64,000 nt of DNA, from assembly GCA_963518845.1 (NCBI GenBank), contig CAUQKV010000010.1, positions 1 to 64,000 of the forward strand, written 5' to 3'. The translations under genes and the position numbers were made by a program. A model generated the notes under the pieces. That model saw nothing but the letters and a program-made list of their open reading frames with translations. It had not been told where the DNA came from and did no database searches. The stretch is from JABCPE02 sp963518845. GTDB taxonomy: Bacteria > Bacteroidota > Bacteroidia > Flavobacteriales > Weeksellaceae. Of the stretch, positions 53,138 through 62,126 are shown one piece after another (the first letter of the stretch is position 1; each line of letters starts with the position of its first letter).

Positions 53138-54415
53138 TTACTTATAATAAGTTTCCAAAAAGATGAAAAAATCATTCATTCTGTAGATGTTATTTGCTGC
53201 CAAATAAACATACAGAACAAGAACGACGGAAACCAAGAAATTCAGGATTTTAGGCTGTTTTTGGTAAGAATGGAACAGCCAGCCAAGGAATAGCGGATAG
53301 ACAAAAACAAAATGTCCTCCGTAGATATAGGCAACATTGAGCCCGAATTTTAGGACGCAGTGTATAATGATGTCTACTAAAAATGAAAGTGTAAGTATCT
53401 GGAAATAAGTGTTTTTAAAGTTTTTTATAATGCTCCAAATCACCAATATGAGCAAAATCCCAACAAAGAGATAAGGCCAATCGGACTTGTAAACATCCAT
53501 AAAAAGGGCTTTGTATTCAAATCCTTTCTTGTTGTTATAGTTTTTAATAATGAACCCAGGGAATAGTATGTTACCGCCTAAAAACCAAGAGGTTACCATA
53601 TCCCAAAAAGGCACAGATTTTGAGTTGGAAAACTTTTCGTACTGCTCATCGGTTTTAGATAGAATTTGCCTTAAATTAAAATCCATTCGCATCAGGAATA
53701 ATAGAACAAAAACTCCAGCGGAAAGGGCTACTTTTAGAGTCGCTTGCCAGAATTTTTTCCAAGACAGGAAAAGTCTTTTTTCAAATAAAATAGAAATGTA
53801 AGTTTTGACAATATTTGTGATGGTAAGCCCTCCAATCGCTACGCCAGAGAGCATCAGCGGGAAAAAGGGAATACTCTGTTTCTGCTGGATTTTTTTTGCA
53901 GCGTAATAATTAAAAAAGGTTAGAAGAAAGAGCGAATAAGTGTAAGTTTCGGGCGTAAAAGACAAAAGAATATTCGTAGAGAAAAAAGCAAAAAAAACGG
54001 TCAAAAGCCATGCTGATTTTTTAGAAATCAAAGCGATATTGGTCAAATATTTATAAATCTGAACCAAAGTCAAACTAATAGTAATGGTGCTGAGCCATGC
54101 CCAAACCAGCCTGAAAATCTCGTTTTTCTGGCCGCCAGAAACGAAAAGTGCAAAATTCCGTAAAAAATCAAAAAAATAGATAGACAGCGGATGCCGTTCA
54201 AAACCTCCGCCAGTCATGATAATTGCTCGGTTATCAAAACTAAAATAAGCATCCCACGGAATACGGTCATCGAAAATGATGCGGTATTTCAGTGCGATGA
54301 CACTCCCTAAACTCCCATAAACAAGCACGAATAAGCCGAATAAAAGATATTCTGCTTTATTATTTGGGAAGAGAAGGGACAGAGCGCTGTGGATTTTTGA
54401 TTTTAGTTTTGTCAT
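53138..54415 (-). CDS. Polytopic membrane protein, GT-C glycosyltransferase-like
   Basis: A 425-residue protein with about ten to eleven transmembrane helices. After the first helix (about 22-42) comes a periplasmic segment FDDRIPWDAYFSFDNRAII, followed by RHPLSIYFFDF; acidic residues in that loop are where GT-C glycosyltransferases place their catalytic Asp. SFTPETYTYSLFLLTFF is another feature of lipid-linked-sugar transferases. It resembles the uncharacterised DUF6080-type membrane proteins of Bacteroidota; the match is by eye. It is divergent from tadA and unlinked to other sugar genes, so the substrate is unknown. Confidence 0.7.
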   Translation of the reverse strand: MTKLKSKIHSALSLLFPNNKAEYLLFGLFVLVYGSLGSVIALKYRIIFDDRIPWDAYFSFDNRAIIMTGGGFERHPLSIYFFDFLRNFALFVSGGQKNEIFRLVWAWLSTITISLTLVQIYKYLTNIALISKKSAWLLTVFFAFFSTNILLSFTPETYTYSLFLLTFFNYYAAKKIQQKQSIPFFPLMLSGVAIGGLTITNIVKTYISILFEKRLFLSWKKFWQATLKVALSAGVFVLLFLMRMDFNLRQILSKTDEQYEKFSNSKSVPFWDMVTSWFLGGNILFPGFIIKNYNNKKGFEYKALFMDVYKSDWPYLFVGILLILVIWSIIKNFKNTYFQILTLSFLVDIIIHCVLKFGLNVAYIYGGHFVFVYPLFLGWLFHSYQKQPKILNFLVSVVLVLYVYLAANNIYRMNDFFIFLETYYK

Positions 54416-54503
54416 TGCTGCAAAATTAGAAAAATATAACAGAAAAGAACATTTCCCATGAAAGCGGATTTTTATTTTTATTTTTGCTGAAACATTTAGA
54501 AAT

Positions 54504-54935
54504 ATGTTTTCCGACGAATATTTTATGAAAGCGGCTCTCCAAGAAGCTCGCTATGCCCTTGAAGAAGAGGAAGTTCCGATAGGTTGTGTGATAGTTTGTA
54601 ATAACAAGATTATCGCCAGAGGACATAATCTCACCGAACGGCTGAACGACATCACAGCCCACGCCGAAATGCAGAGCATAACCTCGGCGGCTAATTTTCT
54701 TGGTGGTAAATACTTGAAAGACTGCACAATGTATGTAACTCTGGAGCCGTGCGTGATGTGTGCTGGAGCTTTGTTTTGGTCGCAGATTTCCCGCTTGGTC
54801 ATCGGAGCAAGAGATGAGAAACGTGGTTTTCTAAACAAAGGAATAGAACTCCACCCTAAAACAGAAATCATCACAGGCGTTTTGGAGGAAGAGAGTTCCC
54901 TTTTAGTTAGCGAGTTTTTCAAAGGGAAACGATGA
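54504..54935 (+). CDS. tadA: tRNA-adenosine(34) deaminase
   Basis: A 143-residue zinc deaminase that converts A34 of tRNA-Arg(ACG) to inosine. The zinc/proton-shuttle motif HAEMQSI (about 52-58) and PCVMCAGAL (about 83-91) form the CDA-type active site. The ITAHAEM arrangement and the following FWSQISRLVIGARDEKRG are typical of TadA rather than cytosine deaminases. Length (about 145) is normal. It converges on the pabC-like gene with 2 nt between stops. Confidence 0.93.
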   Translation: MFSDEYFMKAALQEARYALEEEEVPIGCVIVCNNKIIARGHNLTERLNDITAHAEMQSITSAANFLGGKYLKDCTMYVTLEPCVMCAGALFWSQISRLVIGARDEKRGFLNKGIELHPKTEIITGVLEEESSLLVSEFFKGKR

Positions 54936-54937
54936 AT

Positions 54938-55531
54938 TTATTTTAATTCTTCTATGGAATACACAAAATCTTGGTTGAATTCATTCATGGAATTAATGAG
55001 TTGAAAATGAGAGAATTCGTTTAGGTTTTGTAGGGTGATTTCCGTTTCTTTTATTTTTCCTTGTTTTAGGAGGTTTTGTCGCTGAACGCCATTGAGCAAG
55101 AAACTTTTAGGCGTGTACCAAGTTTGGTTTTTTAGGAACAGAAGATTAGAAAAAGAAGTGTCCGTAATCTGTCCGTTTTTCACGATGATGATTTCCTGTG
55201 CTCTGGCTTTTTTCTTCATTTTTTCAAATTCTGTGCGGTCTGCAAATTTGAAATCGTATGAAAAATCATTATTCTCCACCAGTTCAAAAGTTTCTATTTC
55301 AGGAAATGCGTAAGGGAGCATTTGGGATTTGAAATTTCCTTCCAAATCATATACAATGCGCAGTTTGTAGAGTCCGTCTTCATCATGCTCTAAGTCCTTG
55401 AAAATCTTTTCTAAATCTATACAGCACTCCTTCCCGAAATGTGCAAAAGTCTCGCGAACCCTCTGCTGATGAAGGTCTAATAAAAATGCTTTTTGGTCTT
55501 CTACTTTTATGCTTTCAATAAATTGGGACAT
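54938..55531 (-). CDS. pabC: Aminodeoxychorismate lyase-like aminotransferase (class IV)
   Basis: A 197-residue PLP enzyme of aminotransferase class IV, probably releasing 4-aminobenzoate from 4-amino-4-deoxychorismate for folate synthesis. The lysine region reads KFADRTEFEKMK (about 95), and ITDTSFSNLLFLK and LLNGVQRQNLLKQG (about 145-160) are class IV signatures. It is shorter than Escherichia coli PabC (269) but of the size seen in Bacteroidota. It overlaps pabB by 17 nt on the same strand, which supports the assignment. A branched-chain or D-amino-acid aminotransferase is less likely. Confidence 0.85.
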   Translation of the reverse strand: MSQFIESIKVEDQKAFLLDLHQQRVRETFAHFGKECCIDLEKIFKDLEHDEDGLYKLRIVYDLEGNFKSQMLPYAFPEIETFELVENNDFSYDFKFADRTEFEKMKKKARAQEIIIVKNGQITDTSFSNLLFLKNQTWYTPKSFLLNGVQRQNLLKQGKIKETEITLQNLNEFSHFQLINSMNEFNQDFVYSIEELK

Positions 55532-56489
55532 ATATTTTATTTTTCATTTCTTGATATTCATCCTCCAGCTGGCTCATATGGGTGATTCCGCCGCCACTTT
55601 TGAAATATAATTTTTCGTTTTCTTTTTCTATAAAACGAATCATCACACAGCTGTCCAGATTTCTGCCGTCAAACCAGCCACAAACGCCCGTATAAAAGCC
55701 TCTTTGGTAATTTTCCGCTTCTAAAACAATCTCCAAAGTCTTCATTTTCGGAGCACCCAGAATAGACCCTGCGGGAAGTAGTTTTTGGAGAATGTCGCCT
55801 ATATTTTCTTGAAATTCAGGTTTTAGCCCTCCTGTGATTTTGGAACTCATAGCGTATAAATCCCTTTGGTGGGTTTTGATGAAATCTATTCTTTGGAACT
55901 CTTCCAGCTGGACATTATCCGCCACCATGCTGATATCGTTTCGTAATAAATCCACTACAGTATAATGCTCAGCAAGTTCTTTTTTGTCTTCTTTCAGGAC
56001 ATTAGCAGCGTTCTCCACCGAGGCATCGATGGTGCCTTTCATTGGATAGGTGAAAATCTTGTTTTCCTTGATTTCCACGAAAGTCTCTGGCGAAAAAAAC
56101 ACAAATTGGTCATCGTAATAGACTTTGTATTTCGCATCAGAAATTTTGTAAATTTCCTTTAAAGAAAGATTGGTTTTTATCTCCGTCTGGCAGGTGTAGT
56201 TGGCAAGGTAGGAATTTCCGCCTTTTAGATTTTTTTGAACAATTTCAAAGCCTTTTTGGTAATCTTCTCTGCTCTGTGGGAAATTTTCCCAGAAGATATT
56301 TTTTTCTGAATTTTGAATGGGTTTTTCAAATTTGAAATCAGGAAATTTGATGAAAATATCTGCCTTTTCCAAATCTTTTTCTTCGAGAATGATGATATTC
56401 TGAGCCAAAAAATCAATCATAAAAAAGAAAGGAAGTTTATTCGCAGAGAGGAAGTTCATTTTCTCAAAAGAGCCTTGAAGATTTTTCAT
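55515..56489 (-). CDS. pabB: Aminodeoxychorismate synthase component I
   Basis: A 324-residue chorismate-binding enzyme that aminates chorismate to 4-amino-4-deoxychorismate. The catalytic end is clear: AGSILGAPKMKTLEI (about 245), GFYTGVCGWFDG and SGGGITHMSQLEDEYQE (about 300). VVDLLRNDISMV is the other signature. It lacks most of the N-terminal domain present in enterobacterial PabB (450+), as in short PabB proteins. No pabA glutamine amidotransferase gene is nearby. It overlaps pabC by 17 nt and is divergent from a membrane protein gene through a palindromic promoter. Confidence 0.92.
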   Translation of the reverse strand: MKNLQGSFEKMNFLSANKLPFFFMIDFLAQNIIILEEKDLEKADIFIKFPDFKFEKPIQNSEKNIFWENFPQSREDYQKGFEIVQKNLKGGNSYLANYTCQTEIKTNLSLKEIYKISDAKYKVYYDDQFVFFSPETFVEIKENKIFTYPMKGTIDASVENAANVLKEDKKELAEHYTVVDLLRNDISMVADNVQLEEFQRIDFIKTHQRDLYAMSSKITGGLKPEFQENIGDILQKLLPAGSILGAPKMKTLEIVLEAENYQRGFYTGVCGWFDGRNLDSCVMIRFIEKENEKLYFKSGGGITHMSQLEDEYQEMKNKIYVPIY

Positions 56490-56491
56490 AG

Positions 56492-56523
56492 TGCAAAAAT
56501 AAAACTAAAACTTTATTTTTGCA
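56492..56523. promoter_or_regulatory. Palindromic divergent promoter (pabB / membrane protein)
   Basis: TGCAAAAATAAA (56492-56503) is a perfect 12-bp inverted repeat of TTTATTTTTGCA (56512-56523) across an 8-nt spacer. Each arm holds TATTTTTG, a match to the -7 box, pointing outward: minus strand 56501-56494 for pabB and plus strand 56514-56521 for the gene at 56539. The two polymerase sites overlap. The palindrome could also be an operator. Confidence 0.6.
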
Positions 56524-56538
56524 TAAAATAGAATAAAA

Positions 56539-57255
56539 ATGGAACGAAAAATAGATACAGGGCAGATTTTCAGTGAGGCGTTTGATTATTGGAAATCGGT
56601 GATGAGGTTTAATCTCGCCTTTTCGATGGTGTATTTTGGTTTATTTATGCTGCTGACTTATGGATTGGCGAATTATCTCGGTGTTTGGGAAAAATTCATG
56701 GAACTGCAATCAGTAACGAGTATGGAGGCGTATGTTAAGAAATTAAATGAGCTGGTTCGTTCAGAAGATGTGATGCTATTTTCGTTATTAAGTGTCTTTT
56801 GCTCTGGGCTGGTTTTTCCTCTGCATATAGGGTTTTTCAAGATTTTTAATAAAATAGACAATAAGGAAGAGCCTGTTTTAGGCGATTTATTCGAAGGTTA
56901 TCAAGGTGCTAACTTTATAAAATATGCTGTATATTACATTCTTTGGATGATGATTTACAGATTTATGAGTCAGCTGGTGTTTCCTGCTCCGCTTTGGGTG
57001 ATGCTTACACTTTTTGTTCCTCCGCTGATGTATTTCAGGAATGAACCTTTGGGAACGGCGATGGTTACAAGTTTTCAGGCGATGCGCAGGAATTTTTTAA
57101 CATTATTAATTTGTGTCATCGGGACTGCATTTATCACTTATCTCGGTTTAGTTGTGTTTCTGGTGGGATATGCGCTTACTTTTCCTTTTTGGAATGCGAT
57201 GATTTACACTTTATATAAAAATATTTTTACAGAAGAAATAAACAATAATTTATAA
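56539..57255 (+). CDS. Polytopic membrane protein, unknown function
   Basis: A 238-residue integral membrane protein with about five to six helices: about 22-45, 80-98, 128-150, 155-165 and 185-215. The cytoplasmic start MERKIDTGQIFSEAFDYWK is amphipathic. It resembles uncharacterised Bacteroidota proteins of the DUF975/glycerophosphoryl-diester-phosphodiesterase membrane-domain style; no catalytic residues are visible. It starts 2 nt before the M1 peptidase gene in effect (stop 57255, next ATG 57258), so it is co-expressed with it. Confidence 0.75.
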   Translation: MERKIDTGQIFSEAFDYWKSVMRFNLAFSMVYFGLFMLLTYGLANYLGVWEKFMELQSVTSMEAYVKKLNELVRSEDVMLFSLLSVFCSGLVFPLHIGFFKIFNKIDNKEEPVLGDLFEGYQGANFIKYAVYYILWMMIYRFMSQLVFPAPLWVMLTLFVPPLMYFRNEPLGTAMVTSFQAMRRNFLTLLICVIGTAFITYLGLVVFLVGYALTFPFWNAMIYTLYKNIFTEEINNNL

Positions 57256-57257
57256 AT

Positions 57258-59114
57258 ATGAAAAAAGTAATTTTACTAATCGGCTTTTGCTTTTCATTCA
57301 TGCTGTCTGCTCAGAAAGGAGCTTATTATCAGCAATATGTGAAGTACAAAATGAACATCGATGTAGATGCGTCTAACTATTCTTACCACGGAAAACAGAG
57401 CATAGAATACACGAACAACTCGCCTGATGAGCTTAGAGTAGTGTATTTTCACCTGTATTGGAATGCTTTTAAGCCTAATTCTATGATGGACCAAAGGGTG
57501 ACCAACCAAGGACTGAATGCAGACAGCCGTCTGATGACCAAAGTAAATGGGAAAGCAGTCTCTCGCTTGGCTTCTATTCCTGCTAATGAAGAGGGAAGCC
57601 AGAAAATAAATTGGATAAGACAAAAAGACAAAGAACTAAAATTTGAAGTTCAGGAAACGATAATGAAAGTTTATCTGAATGAACCGCTGAAACCAAATTC
57701 CACTACGACTTTCACAATGGACTGGGACGCAGTGATTCCACACCAAATCCGAAGAGCAGGGCGAAACAATCGAGAAGGCGTGGAAATGTCCATGTCCCAG
57801 TGGTATCCTAAAATCGCAGAATACGACTATGATGGCTGGGCGACTTTTGACTATGTAGGAAGGGAGTTTCATGCACCGTTTGGAGATTTTGATGTGACAA
57901 TACACATTGACAAGGACTATGTCATCGGGGCAGGAGGAACGCTCCAAAACCCTAACGAAGTGAAGGGATATGTCCAAAATCCTACAATCAAAGAGGATAG
58001 AAACGGAAAGGCAACTTGGAGATGGAAAGCCAAAAATATTTTGGATTTCGCTTGGGCGGCAGACCCAGATTTTTCGGTGGAAGAGATGACCGTAATCGAT
58101 GGGCCTAAACTATATTTCGTTTATCAAAAATCAGAAAAAACAAAATATTGGGAAGAAGCAAAACCTTTGGCGGTTAAATTTTTCCAAATCATGAACGCTA
58201 CTTTTGGAAGGTATGCATATCCAAGCTACAGCTTTATCCAAGGGGGAGATGGCGGTATGGAATATGGAATGTGTACGCTGATGCTGGGCGAAGCGAAAGA
58301 CTTGGAAGGTCTTGTGAGTCTGATGGTGCATGAGGGGGCGCACTCTTGGTATCAGCAGATGCTTGCGACGAATGAGAGCATGGCTCCTTGGCTGGATGAA
58401 GGTTTTACGACATATGCACAAGATTATGTTCTTTACCGATTGTTCCCACCAGCTCAGCCGCAGCCTAATCCTTTCATGGATGCTATCCAGAGCTATGTGG
58501 CATTCACGAAAAGAAAGATAGAAGAACCAGCGGTTTGGCTTGCTGACCACCATGACCACGGTTCGGCTTACAGCGTGGCATCTTACACCAAAGGGCAGCT
58601 GTTTTTAGTAGAGCTAGGCTATATCGTAGGGGAAGAGACTTTGTCTAAAATCATGAGAAAATATTATGATGAATGGTCTATGAAACACCCTACTGGGCGT
58701 GATTTTATGTATATAGCACAGAAAGTTTCGGGAATGGATCTGAAATGGTTTTATCATTACTGGATAAACACTACTAAAACCATAGACTACGCGATAAAAG
58801 ATGTAAAATATGGCGATGGATTTACGACTGTTACCCTTGTTAATAAAGGGACAATCCCAATGCCGATAGACTTCTCTATATTGACAAAAGACAACAAAAT
58901 AGTGAACTATCACATTCCGCTCAATATGATGAGAGAGCCGAAAAAATCCGATTTCTTTGGGAATTTTACTACCCTTGGTTATTGGAACTGGACGGCGAAT
59001 CATTACACCTTTACAATACCTTTCGGGAAGGAAAAACTTCAAGCTATGGGAATAGATTTTACCCAAAGATTAGCCGATGTGCATCCAGAGGATAACTTCT
59101 TGGAAGTGAAATAA
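57258..59114 (+). CDS. Secreted M1 family aminopeptidase
   Basis: A 618-residue zinc peptidase with signal peptide MKKVILLIGFCFSFMLSAQ, an N-terminal beta domain and a thermolysin-like catalytic domain. HEGAH, then 18 residues, then Glu (in LDEGFTTY) is the zinc site; GGMEYGM replaces the usual GAMEN exopeptidase motif, and YSVASYTKG may supply the catalytic Tyr. The length is near that of the short secreted M1 enzymes of Bacteroidota. It removes N-terminal residues from peptides in the periplasm or outside. It follows the membrane protein gene by 2 nt. Confidence 0.92.
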   Translation: MKKVILLIGFCFSFMLSAQKGAYYQQYVKYKMNIDVDASNYSYHGKQSIEYTNNSPDELRVVYFHLYWNAFKPNSMMDQRVTNQGLNADSRLMTKVNGKAVSRLASIPANEEGSQKINWIRQKDKELKFEVQETIMKVYLNEPLKPNSTTTFTMDWDAVIPHQIRRAGRNNREGVEMSMSQWYPKIAEYDYDGWATFDYVGREFHAPFGDFDVTIHIDKDYVIGAGGTLQNPNEVKGYVQNPTIKEDRNGKATWRWKAKNILDFAWAADPDFSVEEMTVIDGPKLYFVYQKSEKTKYWEEAKPLAVKFFQIMNATFGRYAYPSYSFIQGGDGGMEYGMCTLMLGEAKDLEGLVSLMVHEGAHSWYQQMLATNESMAPWLDEGFTTYAQDYVLYRLFPPAQPQPNPFMDAIQSYVAFTKRKIEEPAVWLADHHDHGSAYSVASYTKGQLFLVELGYIVGEETLSKIMRKYYDEWSMKHPTGRDFMYIAQKVSGMDLKWFYHYWINTTKTIDYAIKDVKYGDGFTTVTLVNKGTIPMPIDFSILTKDNKIVNYHIPLNMMREPKKSDFFGNFTTLGYWNWTANHYTFTIPFGKEKLQAMGIDFTQRLADVHPEDNFLEVK

Positions 59115-59138
59115 GTAATTTTTCAAAAATACACAAAA

Positions 59139-59903
59139 ATGAGCAAAACTTTAGTAGTCAATATAGGAAACACGAATATCCGTTTTGGGATATTCAGCGG
59201 CGATGAATGTCAGACCTCATGGGTTATCAATACCAAGCCTTACCGCACGAAAGATGAATTTTATTCGCAGTTTCTTTTGTTTTATCAGACTTATCAGGTC
59301 AAAGTAGATGAGTTTCAGAAAATCATCATCGGTTCTGTGGTGCCGCAGCTTACAACGGTGATTAGCAGCGCTTTGAAAAAGATACATGGTCTGGAACCTG
59401 TTTTGGTAAATAGAAGCACGCCCTCTGGTGTCAGTCATAAATCCAGCCAAATGGGAACTGATATTTATGCGAATTTGGTGGCTGCGCATTATCTTTATCC
59501 TAAAGACAAAAAGAAAATTATCATAGATTTTGGGACTGCCCTTACGGTGAGCTGTGTGGATGAAAATGGTGAAACTCAGGGTGTTATCATAGCGCCTGGG
59601 ATTATCACTTCGCTCAATAGTCTGGTTCAGCAGACTGCCCAGCTCCCAGAGATAGAGCTGGCTCCACCGAAAACTGTCTTGGGGCAGGATACGGTTTCCT
59701 GTATGGTCAGCGGTATGGTCTATGGCTATCTGGGAATGGTGGAAGGCTTCATAGAAAGGGTGAATAACGAAGTGAAGGATAAATGTTTCGTAATCGCGAC
59801 AGGCGGAGTTTCCCACATCTATAAACCACTGACAGACAAAATAGATGTCGGCGACCACCTTCACACACTGAAAGGTCTTTATTTCTTGGGGAAGGAGGGG
59901 TAG
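59139..59903 (+). CDS. coaX: Type III pantothenate kinase
   Basis: This 254-residue ASKHA-fold kinase phosphorylates pantothenate, the first step of coenzyme A synthesis. The phosphate motifs are VVNIGNTNIRFG (about 5-16), MGTDIYANLVAAHY (about 108) and IIDFGTALTVSCVD (about 128-140). The first motif has Asn where most CoaX proteins have Asp (DIGNT), which may be a lineage variant. Type III enzymes use K+ or NH4+ and are not feedback-inhibited by CoA. It lies 24 nt after the M1 peptidase gene and 24 nt before the lipoprotein gene. Confidence 0.94.
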   Translation: MSKTLVVNIGNTNIRFGIFSGDECQTSWVINTKPYRTKDEFYSQFLLFYQTYQVKVDEFQKIIIGSVVPQLTTVISSALKKIHGLEPVLVNRSTPSGVSHKSSQMGTDIYANLVAAHYLYPKDKKKIIIDFGTALTVSCVDENGETQGVIIAPGIITSLNSLVQQTAQLPEIELAPPKTVLGQDTVSCMVSGMVYGYLGMVEGFIERVNNEVKDKCFVIATGGVSHIYKPLTDKIDVGDHLHTLKGLYFLGKEG

Positions 59904-59927
59904 CTGGTTTCTAAAAAGTATGAAATA

Positions 59928-60683
59928 ATGAAATACTTATCAATTATCATTTTGTCTTTTGGTCTATTACTAAGTTGTAAAAAGCCGAAAGACAGAGTGG
60001 AAAAGAGGGAAGATGGAAATATAGTTCAAGAGCTTGTATACAGAAATGATAGTTTAGTTCAAGCAACAAACTTTACAAAAAATGGAAATATATCCTACAA
60101 AGTAAAGTATAAAAAAGGTATTGTATCCGAAATTAAAGACTACTATCCTAGTGGAAAACCTAAAATTGAAACAAAACTAATTTGGTCAGAAGATAATCAA
60201 AATTACTATATAGAAAAAGCTTATTATACAAATGGAAAATTAGAATATGAAGGAGAGGTGAATATAATAAATGATAAAAAATACAGAAGAGGCTGGTGGA
60301 TATTTTATACAAAAGAAGGGAAGGCAGAACTTATGTTAGAATTCATTAATGAGGGAAAAATTGAAATTGAAAACCAAAGAATAGTAATAGATGTAAATAA
60401 TCAAACCATTAAAAAAAATGATAGCTATTTTTTTGAAAAAAAGATAATAGAAAAAAATAAAGACAGTATAAAGGTGAATATAAAGTATTTTTCTCCCGAT
60501 ACTATTCTTGGTAATATACTTTATATTAGGGATGAAGAAGGGAATGAACTAAAACAAGTAAAGTCTAAAACAAAAGGTTATGATTGGGATATTACAATAA
60601 GTAGCAAAGACCCTACAATAAGAGCCATAGTGAAAACAAAAAATGGAAAAGGAGCAAAATACTATTATGAAACCATAAAATAA
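59928..60683 (+). CDS. MORN-like repeat lipoprotein (YwqK-type)
   Basis: A 251-residue lipoprotein with signal MKYLSIIILSFGLLLSC (lipobox LLSC, Cys17). The mature part carries short MORN_2-like repeats of the form Y..GK...E: NFTKNGNISYKVKYKKG, YYPSGKPKIET, AYYTNGKLEYEGEV and GWWIFYTKEGKAEL. The C-terminal half is a plain beta-rich domain. The gene is visibly AT-richer than coaX and mnmA. Proteins with these repeats are sometimes listed as YwqK-family antitoxins, but no toxin is next to it. Function unknown. Confidence 0.8.
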   Translation: MKYLSIIILSFGLLLSCKKPKDRVEKREDGNIVQELVYRNDSLVQATNFTKNGNISYKVKYKKGIVSEIKDYYPSGKPKIETKLIWSEDNQNYYIEKAYYTNGKLEYEGEVNIINDKKYRRGWWIFYTKEGKAELMLEFINEGKIEIENQRIVIDVNNQTIKKNDSYFFEKKIIEKNKDSIKVNIKYFSPDTILGNILYIRDEEGNELKQVKSKTKGYDWDITISSKDPTIRAIVKTKNGKGAKYYYETIK

Positions 60684-60760
60684 GCTATGATTTTAATAAT
60701 TTAAATATAATCATTAAACCTAATCAATCCTCAAAAACCCAGAATAAAACCAAAAATACC

Positions 60761-60792
60761 AAATCCTCAGAGTGAAATTTGAGGATTTTTTT
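60761..60792 (+). terminator. Terminator of the M1-coaX-lipoprotein run
   Basis: AAATCCTCA (60761-60769) pairs with TGAGGATTT (60780-60788) around a ten-base loop, followed by T. The rest of the 60684-60938 spacer holds nothing else I recognise. Confidence 0.82.
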
Positions 60793-60938
60793 AATCAGAT
60801 AAAATCATTTAAATTTGCCTCCAAAAATGACAAATACAGATGTTTTTTCTTGGTATTTGTTGTGTTTTTAGAAGGTTTAACAAAAACGACGCCCTATCGT
60901 ATTTCCTCGTTTTTCAGAGGTTTTAGGGATTTTAGCAT

Positions 60939-62126
60939 ATGAGAATAGTTGTAGGACTTTCAGGAGGCGTGGACAGCAGTGTTGCCGCCTACCTGTTGAA
61001 ACAACAAGGGCACGAGGTTATCGGGCTTTTTATGAGAAACTGGAATGATGCTTCGGTGACTTTGGAGGACGAATGCCCGTGGGTAGAGGATAGTAATGAC
61101 GCCCTTCTGGTGGCACAGAAGCTGGGTATTCCTTTTCAGGTGATAGACATGAGCGAACTTTACAAAGAAAGAATCGTAGATTACATGTTCTCCGAATACG
61201 AAAAAGGAAGAACGCCCAATCCAGATATTCTCTGCAATAGAGAAGTGAAATTTGATGTTTTTCTTCAGACTGCTTTGTCTTTGGGGGCTGACAAGGTGGC
61301 AACGGGGCATTACGCCAGAGTTTCCTCTTTCGTGGATGAGAGAGGGAAGGAAATCTATCAGCTTCTTGCAGGAAAGGATAATAATAAAGACCAAAGCTAT
61401 TTTTTGTGTCAATTAAATCAAAATCAATTATCAAAAGCCCTATTCCCGATAGGAGAACTGACCAAACCCGAAGTGCGAGAAATCGCAAGAGAAATAGGAC
61501 TGGTAACTGCCGATAAAAAGGATTCTCAGGGGCTTTGTTTCATCGGAAAAGTGAGCCTGCCTACATTTCTGCAGCAGCAGCTAATTCCAAAAGAAGGCGA
61601 AATCGTAGAGATTTTCAGCGATTACAAAGAATTTCATAAGGGAATGCTTATTTTTGAAACTAAACTTGATGAATTAAAATATCTCTCAAAGAAAATAAAA
61701 TACCAAAAAGAAGACGGAAAGGTCATCGGAAAGCACCAAGGCGCTCAGTTTTTTACCATAGGACAGAGCAAAGGTTTGGGAATAGGCGGACATAAGGAAT
61801 CCTGCTTCATCATTGACCGCGATATGGAAAACAACATTCTTTTCGTGGGCGAGGGCAAAAATTTCTCTGGGCTTTACCGAAAAGCACTGAAAATCAATAA
61901 TGATGAGGTGCATTGGGTTCGTGAGGATTTGAGACTGAAAAACGGAGAATTCATGAAAATAAAAGCAAGGATAAGATACCGCCAGCCATTGGAAGATGCG
62001 GTTCTTTATCAGTATGAAGATGGATTTTTCATAGAGTTTGAAAATCCGCAGTCAGCGATAGCAGAAGGGCAGTTCGCGGCGTGGTATCAGGGCGAAGAGC
62101 TGCTGGGAAGCGGCGTAATTTCATAA
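60939..62126 (+). CDS. mnmA: tRNA-specific 2-thiouridylase
   Basis: A 395-residue enzyme that thiolates U34 of tRNA-Lys, tRNA-Glu and tRNA-Gln. The PP-loop is VGLSGGVDSSVAAYLL (about 5-20), followed by LFMRNWND, PNPDILCNREVKF with the catalytic Cys (about 100), TGHYARV and KDSQGLCFIG with the second Cys (about 197). The C-terminal domain of two beta-barrels is complete. It starts at ATG 60939 and its stop is directly followed by the dprA start, so the two are co-transcribed. Confidence 0.96.
   Translation: MRIVVGLSGGVDSSVAAYLLKQQGHEVIGLFMRNWNDASVTLEDECPWVEDSNDALLVAQKLGIPFQVIDMSELYKERIVDYMFSEYEKGRTPNPDILCNREVKFDVFLQTALSLGADKVATGHYARVSSFVDERGKEIYQLLAGKDNNKDQSYFLCQLNQNQLSKALFPIGELTKPEVREIAREIGLVTADKKDSQGLCFIGKVSLPTFLQQQLIPKEGEIVEIFSDYKEFHKGMLIFETKLDELKYLSKKIKYQKEDGKVIGKHQGAQFFTIGQSKGLGIGGHKESCFIIDRDMENNILFVGEGKNFSGLYRKALKINNDEVHWVREDLRLKNGEFMKIKARIRYRQPLEDAVLYQYEDGFFIEFENPQSAIAEGQFAAWYQGEELLGSGVIS

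Noticed and set aside
59217..59864. A 215-residue minus-strand reading across coaX
   Set aside because: Antisense to coaX motifs, no signal or family resemblance.
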